A DNA stretch of 64,000 nt from the NCBI GenBank assembly GCA_017470245.1, contig JAFUEV010000060.1, positions 1 through 64,000 on the forward strand, written 5' to 3'. Shown one piece after another: positions 35,623-44,344 of this stretch. The notes under the pieces are model-generated. The model ran no database searches and was not told where the DNA came from. It was given only the letters and a program-made list of their open reading frames with translations. The translations under genes were made by a program, and so were the position numbers. Source of the DNA: a bacterium (GTDB taxonomy: Bacteria; Cyanobacteriota; Vampirovibrionia; Gastranaerophilales; Gastranaerophilaceae). Every line of letters starts with the position of its first letter. The stretch's first letter is position 1.

Positions 35623-38600
35623 TTATTTTTTTGCTACAGACAGGCTTCCGCCATATTTGATAAGTTGTTCGTATGTTAATTCTACATAGAAGTTACCCCA
35701 AGGGTTTCTTAAAGTATATGTTGCAATAGTACCATCAGAATTTATTTTACCGGGCATTAACAAATATGCGTGACGAGATACGATTCCAAGTTCTTCATTT
35801 AATACATCTTCGTCAGACCCCATTGTGTTAAAGGCAATAACATGAGTTTTAAAATAATCAACATCTTGTAATATACTTTCTACTTTTCCTTGCTCATTAT
35901 CATAATTGTTAAAGGAATAAGTTTGGGCTTCTTCCATGCCTAATCGTTTAAATAAATTGCTTGAGTGACCGCCATTTCTAAGGCCTTCATATACAGTATC
36001 AAATTCATCAGAATTATACTCTCTTACTATATAAAATAGTCCCGTATCAACTATTTCGGCTTTATCTCCTAATCTTGCCAAATCTTCCGTAAATTGTTGT
36101 AATTTTTGAGCAATTTCTTGTTTACCTTCATCACTATACGCTTGACTTGACAATCTTTTAGTATATTCATCAACAACTTCTTTTATTTTTTCTTGCTGAA
36201 TAACTCTGCCATCGGTATATTCCATCATTTGTATTCCTAACGCCCCTTTTGAAAGGAATTTAGTATTTGTACCTGAAGGTAAAGCACCATTTTTAAATCT
36301 TTGAGAAAATCCGCTTTCCGGGAATGTTACTATTATGTCATTTCCTTCCTGACTGAAACAATCATATACATAATGTCTTGTTTGAGGATCTGTCATTAAA
36401 GCATTTAATGCTGTAATTTCCCAACAATTACCTATTCTGTTTTGTGTTGTAGCAAATCTTTCAACAGGAGGGAACAACTTCATATATGCTTCTTTACTCA
36501 TATTTAGCTGAGATGTTGAGCCATCTTCATTAACAACATATATCTTATCTTCTCCGTCTATTTCAAGAACATCACCTGTTTGTAACGGTATTTTTGAGCC
36601 ACCCAAATAATAACAACCCTTAGAAATTGCATCCAAAGCTTCTTGGCTATCTGTAAATTTCGGAACCATTGCATCTTCTACTGCATAACCTTCACTATAT
36701 GCAGCATATAATCTGTCTATATCATCAATTACAGAATCAGTTAATTTACCCATTTGAGGTATTGAATCAAAAACCTGTTTACCGACAACACCTTGTTGAA
36801 CCAACTCAGTTAACATTTCCATATTACTTGCTTCAACAGAACCCGGATTAATTCTTGACATATAAGATAATATCTCTTCAGATGTAAATATTTTATTACC
36901 GTTAACATCTGTCAAATCTTTATAATAGTCATACGCTTGCAGGTATTCTTCTTTCGTTATTTTCCCGTGAAGAATATCTATTGCAGAAGTAGAATTAATA
37001 CCTTCCTTTATCATATCAACAACTTTTTGTTGTTCTTCTTCAGTTAAATTACTTTTAATTATTTTGGTACTATCTGCAATCGAAATTGAATTTTTTTGAT
37101 AAAAATCAACAACTTCTTGTTCCATTTCAGGTGACAGATTTTCACTAGCCAAATTAACTGCAGCATCTACATTAATACCGTATTTATTTATGGCATCAAT
37201 TGTTTTTTCACACATTTTCTCAGTTAATTTCTTATTTGCAACTTCTTCAGCAATACTAAAATCAAGATCAGGATATTTTTGACATATATTTAAAAGACTC
37301 AGCCGTATTTCGTCTTCGTATTTACCATTTACAATATTAACAGCTGTTTCTACCGATATATTACTATTATAATTGATTGTAATTATTACCTCGTTTTCTA
37401 CATCAGCATCAAGTCCTAACTTTAATACTTCATCAGCTTTTTCAATGTCAATATTAGGGAAATGAAAATCAAGCAATATATTAGAAAGTTTGGATATTTC
37501 ACCCTTATCTTCAATTCCCAGTTCTGAAATTTTTATGGCATTTTTTGCACTTAATTTATACTCTGTAATTAAACCTATGATTTTTTCTTGTTCGGCAGAG
37601 TCTATATTTTGCTCTGTTAAACAAATAGCATCTTTAGTTTTAAGCCCATATTCTTTGACCAAATTAAATATTTTTTCTTGTTGTTCTTCTGTATATACTC
37701 CATCATTTACTTTATCCATATAATCACGTGTATCTTCTATGCATAAATTTAATTCAGCATATTTCATAGCTGTGTCAACATCAGTACCTGATTTTATTAA
37801 ATTTACAAATGTATCTTGTTGAGTAGCCGTTAAATTCGAATTTTTTAATAGATTATATTCTTCTTCTGTTAAACTATAAAATTTATATTCAGGGAATCCG
37901 GTATATTGATTTGTTGATTTAAATGAATACTGATCACCATCTTGAATTAACATAGTGCTCATTATATTTTCACCGGTTGGCAAATAGTCTTGGATTGTTA
38001 CTCTGTTGTTATTTAAAATTCCATCAACATTATTTATTGTAACTTTGGTTCTTTGTCCACTTTCATTATATTCATAGGATTTTTGAATCGGAATGCCTGG
38101 TTTTCCGTCTACATATCTTGTTTCGGTAGAAGAAACAGGATTTTTACCATTATTTTCATATTCGTATTCTATAACAGAACCTTGTTTTACATCATAATCT
38201 TTCTGTCCAAATGCTTGTTCATCTTCAAATATAATTTCTTGTTTAACACGACCGTTTGAATCATAATTTTCTTGTGAAACAATAGGTTTACCATTTTTAG
38301 TATCGATTTTCTGAACAGATATTAATTTATCATTTTTATCTCTATATACATAGGTTGCAGGTTCATCAATATTACCATTTTTATATGCTTTTACAACATA
38401 AGAACCGTCATCCGCATATTCATAAGTTTGAAGAAGCTTTCCGTTTGTATCCGTTACTTTTGAAATTTTACCGCTATTCTCTTCATCACTATAATATCTT
38501 AATCCTTTATCTGCATCATAATGGAACATAGTGCCGTTATTATCATACTGCCAATTTGCACCGCCTTCTTTTAGGAAACCTGCACGAACATAAGGTAAGG

Positions 38601-41600
38601 AATCATATATTACGTTTTGAATAAGTTCATCCATATAATCTACATTGCCACCATTAATTATTGAAGCAGCACCTATGTTTAAACCTGTTTCAATTCCTAC
38701 TTCAAGAACATACTCTGCGAAATGTTGTGCTTTTGCACTATCAGCAAATGCCTGCCAGTGTTGAGCACCTACACCGACACCTTTCATAGCTAAATCGCCG
38801 GATATATTACTCATATATTTGTATGCTTGTTTTGTTGCTATTTCCATTCCAAGATTTACTCCCCATTGGGCATAATCATCCTTTTGATTATTTGACCACA
38901 TATTGAATAAATCTATAGCATTATCAGTATATCCAAGGTATATTGCAACAGGGCTAAGCGCAGGACAAACCAAGCTGGCAGCAACCGTACCAAGTGATAA
39001 TACTCTGCTTAAATTACTTGCATAGGTGTTCATATCTGTTTCATAATTTTGAATCATTTCAGATATTGCATCTTTACCATAAATATTATTATAAGCCTCT
39101 GTATAACTATGATTTATACTGTCAGCAGAAAATTCAAACGCATAATCACTATTTAATAATGTTTGATTTATAAAATTACTGTCTAAATCGTCGACACTAA
39201 TTTTTTCTTTTGATAATTTATTGTATTTATCAACAAATGCTTTTTTGTTTTCATAGCTGTTTAATACAAAATCAGCATAATTTCCTGCAAATTTCGTAAG
39301 TTGCTCTTTATTTTCACTACTAAATTTATCATATTGTATTTTTTGATAAGTATTATTTTCTTCGGTTGAATAATTTAATTTATATAAACAAGTATCCAAC
39401 TCCCTGTTTGCATAGTCTACATACTGGTCATCTATCGTATAAGAAGTATAAGGAACATACCAGGTATTTTTATCTTCATCATATTGATAATTCATTTCTT
39501 TTGCATACTCAGCGAAACCAGCATCTGTCGGTGTCATTGTATAGTAATAAGAAATTTCATCATTATCATCTTTATATGCATACAAACCTGTTATATTTCC
39601 GTTATTAACCGAAGTATCTGTATACTCAGAAGAAAACAGAGTTGAATAATATTGGTTAAATTGAGCTATTGCACTATCTGTATCTACCTCACCATTAGTA
39701 TCTTTTGAGAGTTCTAAGAATACTTCAAATGCATCTTGAGGATTTTGTGCATAAGCAAGAGCTTCTTCAACACGATTTGCATTTATTAAAGTCTGATTGA
39801 AATCTGTATATACTTCTGCTGCATTTTTATATTCGGATATTGTTGTATCATTTATTTGACCACCGTTTGTCCAAAAACCGTATACTTGATTATAAAGTTT
39901 AGTTTTATCTTCAGAACTACCTGTCTGTTCAACATCTGTAGGACCTTTTAAGTCTTCAATTCCTAATTTTTGTATTGTTTCTACATTCAATTTATTAATA
40001 TTACCGTTTTTACTAATTTCCTGCATTAACCATGCGCTGCCTACGTTACTGTCAGAAGATTCAATTACTACTTTTCCGTTTGCATCAACACCAAAAGTAT
40101 ATGAAGAAAATTCCAAACTTCCTACAACATGATCATAATCTCTAAATTGACTTTTAATATTATCATTATCAATTGGCGCATTATTTAATATTTCAAGTGC
40201 TTTTTCTGCACCATAATATGATGTTAATGCGTCATAAGTATCTTGAATGCTTTCGGCTTTAGCCAGTCTTCTATCCAATTCTCCTTCACATTGGGATGTT
40301 ACATCTTTACCATTTTCAATATCAAGAAGAACCTGAGTTAATCCGCTTCTGGCAATAAGTTCACTTTCTATATCCGAATGAGTTATGCCTGCATCAAATA
40401 ATTGTTTATTTAAATTATGTATTCTGTCTATAATACCTTCAGAATCAACTTGTTTTGAATATTCAGATATATTTCCTTCCAAATTTTTATCTTGAGAATA
40501 TATTGATTGATATAATTCTTCTATTTTTTTATTACCTTCTTCATTTAAAGGTATATTATCTATTGAATAATTTTTTTCGACTATATATCTGTGTGCATAT
40601 TCTTCGGCACTTAGAGTCAGTTTTTCAAATCCTTTTGTTACTGTATATTCATTTATCGGTCTACCGTACTTATCAGTTTCTATTTCATTATTTTCATTTC
40701 TTTTTGGTTTAATATCAACAGCTTCTTCATAAGTTTCACCTGTTTGATTATTAGTATGAGTATAAGAATAACTTATTGAATAATCTCCATCGTCATAAGA
40801 TGTAGTTTCACAGGTATATTGTGTAGTACAGATATTACCGTCCGCATCAGTATAGTATTCAGTTCCGTTTACTGTTTCTTTTTGACCTTTTATCTCTTCA
40901 AAATCACCATATTTTCCAAGTTCAGAATTAAACTCACCAATTTTTGAAGGAACATCTTGAGTTGAAGTTACAGTTTGGGTATTCATAGCAGATAAAACGT
41001 CTTTACTTAAAACATATCTACCGTTCTTAACTTCATATAATTTTTGAACAATATCTGATTTATTTTTTAATGAGCTTTTATCCGTCATGCTTTTATCGCC
41101 ATAATCAGGGAAAATGACGTCAAAGATTTTCTTTGCACAATCTTGATTTCCACCACAGTATGCGCTGATAACATCATAAGCATCTTGATATGTTTGTGAC
41201 TCATATATTGAATCAACAAGTTCGTTTTTACCTGTTACATCATCTTCTACCTTTGTTCCCATATTGTTTAACGACGTTAAAACATCCAAAGTAGGGTTAT
41301 TTTGTTTCGCATTTGCATCTTTTAGTGCTGTATTTTGAGCAATAATATTATACGGAGTAATTGACCCCAAATTGTATTGAAAATAATTTGAAAGTGGGGT
41401 TGAATATTCATCATCACCGTACTTTATAGTTATTTCATGATTTTCATCAACAGAAACAGTATATCCGGTACCATCAGCATTTAAAAGATATTTATTGTCA
41501 TCTAACCAAGATTGCAATGCATCAACAGCTTCTTGTTCACCGCCACAATGTGCAAATAAAAATTCAGATGTCTTATCCGGATTATTTGCAATCGCATTAG

Positions 41601-42849
41601 ATAATGAATCGGTTGATTGTTCTCTTTCATCAACTGCTTCATCATACATTTGTAAATTTTCTCTCAATTGCGAAATATTTGCATCTATTTGAGCTGTTTC
41701 TGTTTGTTCTGTTTGTGTTAATGCTGTCTGTGCATCGTTATAAGACTGTAAAAGTTCCAGAACTTGTTGAGCACCTTCAATACTACTGCCTTGTTCCGTT
41801 AACAATGCTGATAATTCACTATCAATACTGCTGCTTTGAGATTGCAAATCAGATAAAGACGTTTCCGCTTCTGACAGATTGTTTTGTAATCCAGTTACGT
41901 CATTTTCTAAACCGCTTTTAGTATTTTCTAAAGATGATAATTCTTGTTTAGCTTGTTCAAGTTCCGATTCTAATTCTTGTTTCTTTTGAATATATGCATT
42001 ATACGCTGCATCATATCCCGGATACGTTGTATTACCCTTATCATCAGTTTGAGCATAAGATGACTTATTGGGTGCAGATAATGAACTCAACTGCCCTTGT
42101 ATGTCTGAAATTTGAGATTCGGTTGAAGATATATTTGAATTAACATCATTTATTTCTAACTGTTTTGAATCTATATTTCCGTTAATTTCATCAATTGTTG
42201 ACTGTTGGTCTGATATAGCAGAATCATTTTCAGTTTTTCTGGATTGTATATCATCAATTTGTGTTTGTATCTGTTCATCTTGAGATTCAAGGTTTAATAC
42301 TGCATTATCATAAGCTTCTTTTTGTGTTTCTACATTTTCTTTTGCCGCATTTACGGCATCATTATTTGTTTTTTGATTTTCGGCTTCTCTTAATTGAGTC
42401 AAAGTATCACTTCTGCCTGCACGAAGTTCCGATACTGATGCAGAGTCTGATATTATTGCAGGTTGTACAGATTGTGTTCCGGAAGAAAAGTTACTATTTG
42501 CAGAACTTTTTGGAGTTGCAGCAGATGTTGAAGGAGTCGTAGATTTTGCAGAAGCATTCGGGCTAGCTGCTGATTTATTGGTTGCACTTCCTGTCGAACC
42601 TTGAGGAGATGAAGCTGAATTACCGGAATTTACCGAAGCATTATAGTCTTCATAGTCGTAATCTTGTATATTTTCATCATCATTATTACTTCCGAAAGCC
42701 AATTCCGAAACACTTGGTGTATTACTTCCTTGTGACTGTTGAGAACCGGAGAAAAAACCTTTGTCTGTTTTATCACTTTTGGGAGTCGATTGTTCAGTTT
42801 GTACTTCATAATTTTGTCTATGAAGCCTATCTATGCCATTATCAAGCAT
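35623..42849 (-). CDS. Giant protein with coiled coil, RHS-like strands, helical repeats and C-terminal calpain-like cysteine protease
   Basis: 2408 residues with no signal peptide. A Ser/Asn-rich low-complexity start (about 20-140) is followed by a coiled coil at about 145-415 homologous to that of the 1722-residue protein. Mixed helical regions follow, then a hydrophobic/glycine stretch near 1290-1400 ('LSLGTVAASLVCPALSPVA'). YD/RHS-like strands occur near 1430-1600 ('LLQTYEYADDGSYV', 'KSYEYNESGQRTKV') and 27-30 residue helical repeats near 1660-1980. The C terminus is calpain-like: Cys2142 ('RIGNCWEITALNAL'), His2360 ('SRHAYLLMPG'), Asn2382 ('LRNPWGNFYVEL'). Cys, His and Asn-Pro-Trp-Gly are the C2-family signature, with His-Asn spacing near that of classical calpains. 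RHS-like plus terminal hydrolase is a polymorphic-toxin layout. Target and export route are unknown. Confidence 0.75.
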   Translation of the reverse strand: MLDNGIDRLHRQNYEVQTEQSTPKSDKTDKGFFSGSQQSQGSNTPSVSELAFGSNNDDENIQDYDYEDYNASVNSGNSASSPQGSTGSATNKSAASPNASAKSTTPSTSAATPKSSANSNFSSGTQSVQPAIISDSASVSELRAGRSDTLTQLREAENQKTNNDAVNAAKENVETQKEAYDNAVLNLESQDEQIQTQIDDIQSRKTENDSAISDQQSTIDEINGNIDSKQLEINDVNSNISSTESQISDIQGQLSSLSAPNKSSYAQTDDKGNTTYPGYDAAYNAYIQKKQELESELEQAKQELSSLENTKSGLENDVTGLQNNLSEAETSLSDLQSQSSSIDSELSALLTEQGSSIEGAQQVLELLQSYNDAQTALTQTEQTETAQIDANISQLRENLQMYDEAVDEREQSTDSLSNAIANNPDKTSEFLFAHCGGEQEAVDALQSWLDDNKYLLNADGTGYTVSVDENHEITIKYGDDEYSTPLSNYFQYNLGSITPYNIIAQNTALKDANAKQNNPTLDVLTSLNNMGTKVEDDVTGKNELVDSIYESQTYQDAYDVISAYCGGNQDCAKKIFDVIFPDYGDKSMTDKSSLKNKSDIVQKLYEVKNGRYVLSKDVLSAMNTQTVTSTQDVPSKIGEFNSELGKYGDFEEIKGQKETVNGTEYYTDADGNICTTQYTCETTSYDDGDYSISYSYTHTNNQTGETYEEAVDIKPKRNENNEIETDKYGRPINEYTVTKGFEKLTLSAEEYAHRYIVEKNYSIDNIPLNEEGNKKIEELYQSIYSQDKNLEGNISEYSKQVDSEGIIDRIHNLNKQLFDAGITHSDIESELIARSGLTQVLLDIENGKDVTSQCEGELDRRLAKAESIQDTYDALTSYYGAEKALEILNNAPIDNDNIKSQFRDYDHVVGSLEFSSYTFGVDANGKVVIESSDSNVGSAWLMQEISKNGNINKLNVETIQKLGIEDLKGPTDVEQTGSSEDKTKLYNQVYGFWTNGGQINDTTISEYKNAAEVYTDFNQTLINANRVEEALAYAQNPQDAFEVFLELSKDTNGEVDTDSAIAQFNQYYSTLFSSEYTDTSVNNGNITGLYAYKDDNDEISYYYTMTPTDAGFAEYAKEMNYQYDEDKNTWYVPYTSYTIDDQYVDYANRELDTCLYKLNYSTEENNTYQKIQYDKFSSENKEQLTKFAGNYADFVLNSYENKKAFVDKYNKLSKEKISVDDLDSNFINQTLLNSDYAFEFSADSINHSYTEAYNNIYGKDAISEMIQNYETDMNTYASNLSRVLSLGTVAASLVCPALSPVAIYLGYTDNAIDLFNMWSNNQKDDYAQWGVNLGMEIATKQAYKYMSNISGDLAMKGVGVGAQHWQAFADSAKAQHFAEYVLEVGIETGLNIGAASIINGGNVDYMDELIQNVIYDSLPYVRAGFLKEGGANWQYDNNGTMFHYDADKGLRYYSDEENSGKISKVTDTNGKLLQTYEYADDGSYVVKAYKNGNIDEPATYVYRDKNDKLISVQKIDTKNGKPIVSQENYDSNGRVKQEIIFEDEQAFGQKDYDVKQGSVIEYEYENNGKNPVSSTETRYVDGKPGIPIQKSYEYNESGQRTKVTINNVDGILNNNRVTIQDYLPTGENIMSTMLIQDGDQYSFKSTNQYTGFPEYKFYSLTEEEYNLLKNSNLTATQQDTFVNLIKSGTDVDTAMKYAELNLCIEDTRDYMDKVNDGVYTEEQQEKIFNLVKEYGLKTKDAICLTEQNIDSAEQEKIIGLITEYKLSAKNAIKISELGIEDKGEISKLSNILLDFHFPNIDIEKADEVLKLGLDADVENEVIITINYNSNISVETAVNIVNGKYEDEIRLSLLNICQKYPDLDFSIAEEVANKKLTEKMCEKTIDAINKYGINVDAAVNLASENLSPEMEQEVVDFYQKNSISIADSTKIIKSNLTEEEQQKVVDMIKEGINSTSAIDILHGKITKEEYLQAYDYYKDLTDVNGNKIFTSEEILSYMSRINPGSVEASNMEMLTELVQQGVVGKQVFDSIPQMGKLTDSVIDDIDRLYAAYSEGYAVEDAMVPKFTDSQEALDAISKGCYYLGGSKIPLQTGDVLEIDGEDKIYVVNEDGSTSQLNMSKEAYMKLFPPVERFATTQNRIGNCWEITALNALMTDPQTRHYVYDCFSQEGNDIIVTFPESGFSQRFKNGALPSGTNTKFLSKGALGIQMMEYTDGRVIQQEKIKEVVDEYTKRLSSQAYSDEGKQEIAQKLQQFTEDLARLGDKAEIVDTGLFYIVREYNSDEFDTVYEGLRNGGHSSNLFKRLGMEEAQTYSFNNYDNEQGKVESILQDVDYFKTHVIAFNTMGSDEDVLNEELGIVSRHAYLLMPGKINSDGTIATYTLRNPWGNFYVELTYEQLIKYGGSLSVAKK

Positions 42850-43045
42850 TCCTATTTCATTAACCTATTTTAGAACACTTATATAAAAATCGGCATAAAG
42901 TGAAAAATCTTTAATTTGTTTTTCAAATACATTAATCAGTTTTTCCTAATTAATATAATGATTTAATAAATGTTACTCTTTCCCTCATGCATATTTTTAA
43001 TATAACTCTATTTATATTAATAAAAAGAATATATATTACATAAAT

Positions 43046-43070
43046 AATAGTCCAAAATGACTATTTTTTA
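43046..43070. terminator. Candidate terminator after the pflA-tspO pair
   Basis: Stem AATAGTC/GACTATT with a 6-nt loop. The T run is good on the plus strand and weak on the minus strand, so its use for the minus-strand operon is uncertain. Confidence 0.35.
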
Positions 43071-43101
43071 TTAAAAAATATATTAAAAAATAAAAATGTA
43101 T

Positions 43102-43533
43102 TTAATTTAAAATCCAAAAGCTCAAATTAAGATAGAAAGCAAAACTAACCCACACTAAATATGGTATTAACATAATTGCAGCCAATTTTGAATGTTTGAA
43201 AAATGCTATAACAGTAAATAAAATAAAAAGCCACATCAATATTATTACTATTAATGCTAAAAATATATTTTGCATTCCGAAAAATACACCACTCCATGCG
43301 AAATTAAGTAATAATTGTATGATAAACAGAAACAAGCCTGTTTTCTTTTCTTTTATATTTCCGCCTTTTAAATAAAATATTAATGATAACGCCATCATTA
43401 TATATAAAATAGTCCATACGGGCGTAAATATATCTGAAGGCGGATTTAAAAACGGTTTATTTAAAGTATCGTACCAGTCCATGTTTCTCATAATGTTAAT
43501 ATAATGCATTTTCATAAAAAATACATTGTACAC
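43102..43533 (-). CDS. TspO/MBR family protein lacking the first membrane helix
   Basis: Up to 143 residues. TspO signatures are clear: 'WYDTLNKPFLNPPSDIFTPVW' at about 20-40 (longer quotes omitted), 'LNFAWSGVFFG', and 'PYLVWVSFAFYLNLSFW'. Four transmembrane helices are visible. Usual members have five, the first lying before the 'WYxxLxKP' segment. Here that segment is preceded by only about 19 polar residues and the pflA stop lies 13 bp upstream, so helix 1 is absent. The start is uncertain among several ATGs and no RBS is evident. TspO binds tetrapyrroles or sterols and acts in stress responses. Confidence 0.8.
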   Translation of the reverse strand: MYNVFFMKMHYINIMRNMDWYDTLNKPFLNPPSDIFTPVWTILYIMMALSLIFYLKGGNIKEKKTGLFLFIIQLLLNFAWSGVFFGMQNIFLALIVIILMWLFILFTVIAFFKHSKLAAIMLIPYLVWVSFAFYLNLSFWILN

Positions 43534-43546
43534 TCGGGTAATACAA

Positions 43547-44284
43547 TTAAGATTTATATGAATTTAAAATAATATCCCTTGCACGTATAGTTTCTTCTTT
43601 TGTTGCAGGAAGGACATCCTTTAATTTATAATTTATACCTAGCTTTTCATATTTTGGTATAGCCATATTATGATATGGCAATACATCAAGAGCTTGTACA
43701 TTGTTTAATTGTTTTAAGAATTTACCGAGTTTAATCAAATATTCTTCTTTATCATTTATTGTCGGAACAATAACGTGTCTTATCCACATTGGAACTTTTT
43801 TATCAGACAAATATTTTGCAAATTCCAAAACATTTTTATTTGAATGTTCGGTTAACATCTTATGCTCGTTATCATCAATATGTTTGATATCAAGCAATAC
43901 CAAATCAGTATATTTAATAAGTTCATCAATTTTTTCTGTATTGTTTTTATCAAACAAAATACCTGATGTATCAATAGCGGTATGAATACCTTTTTCTTTT
44001 GCTCTTTTAAAAAGTTTAGTAACAAAATCTGTTTGAACAAGAGGTTCTCCACCTGTAACGGTTATCCCTCCGTTTTTTAAGAATTCTTTTATACTGTCAT
44101 ATTTATTTAAAATTTCTTCGACAGTAATATGTTTATTTTTATCAAAAGACCAAGTATCGGGATTATGGCAGTATAAACACCTCATAGGACACCCTTGCAT
44201 AAATATAACAAGTCTTATACCGGGACCGTCAACTGTGCCAAAACTTTCTATAGAATGTATATTCCCTTTTATTTCCGTTTCCAT
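43547..44284 (-). CDS. pflA: Pyruvate formate-lyase activating enzyme
   Basis: 245 residues, normal length. 'SFGTVDGPGIRLVIFMQGC' is followed by the radical-SAM cysteines C32, C36 and C39 ('CPMRCLYCHNPDTW'). 'GGITVTGGEPL' (SAM-binding GGE), 'DLVLLDIKHID' and 'WIRHVIVPTIND' complete the PflA pattern. It generates the glycyl radical on pyruvate formate-lyase under anaerobic conditions, pointing to fermentative growth. The pfl gene itself is not in the window. It is followed 13 bp later by the TspO-like gene. Confidence 0.92.
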   Translation of the reverse strand: METEIKGNIHSIESFGTVDGPGIRLVIFMQGCPMRCLYCHNPDTWSFDKNKHITVEEILNKYDSIKEFLKNGGITVTGGEPLVQTDFVTKLFKRAKEKGIHTAIDTSGILFDKNNTEKIDELIKYTDLVLLDIKHIDDNEHKMLTEHSNKNVLEFAKYLSDKKVPMWIRHVIVPTINDKEEYLIKLGKFLKQLNNVQALDVLPYHNMAIPKYEKLGINYKLKDVLPATKEETIRARDIILNSYKS

Positions 44285-44344
44285 AGCTTTATTATACTAA
44301 GAAATCTATTTTTAACGGGAATTATTTACAAGGATATACAAAAA

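Noticed and set aside
35623..42849. Calling the 2408-residue protein an RHS toxin
   Set aside because: The YD-like strands are few and there is no RHS core box (PxxxxDPxG) or hypervariable toxin junction; calpain-like protease is the better supported description.
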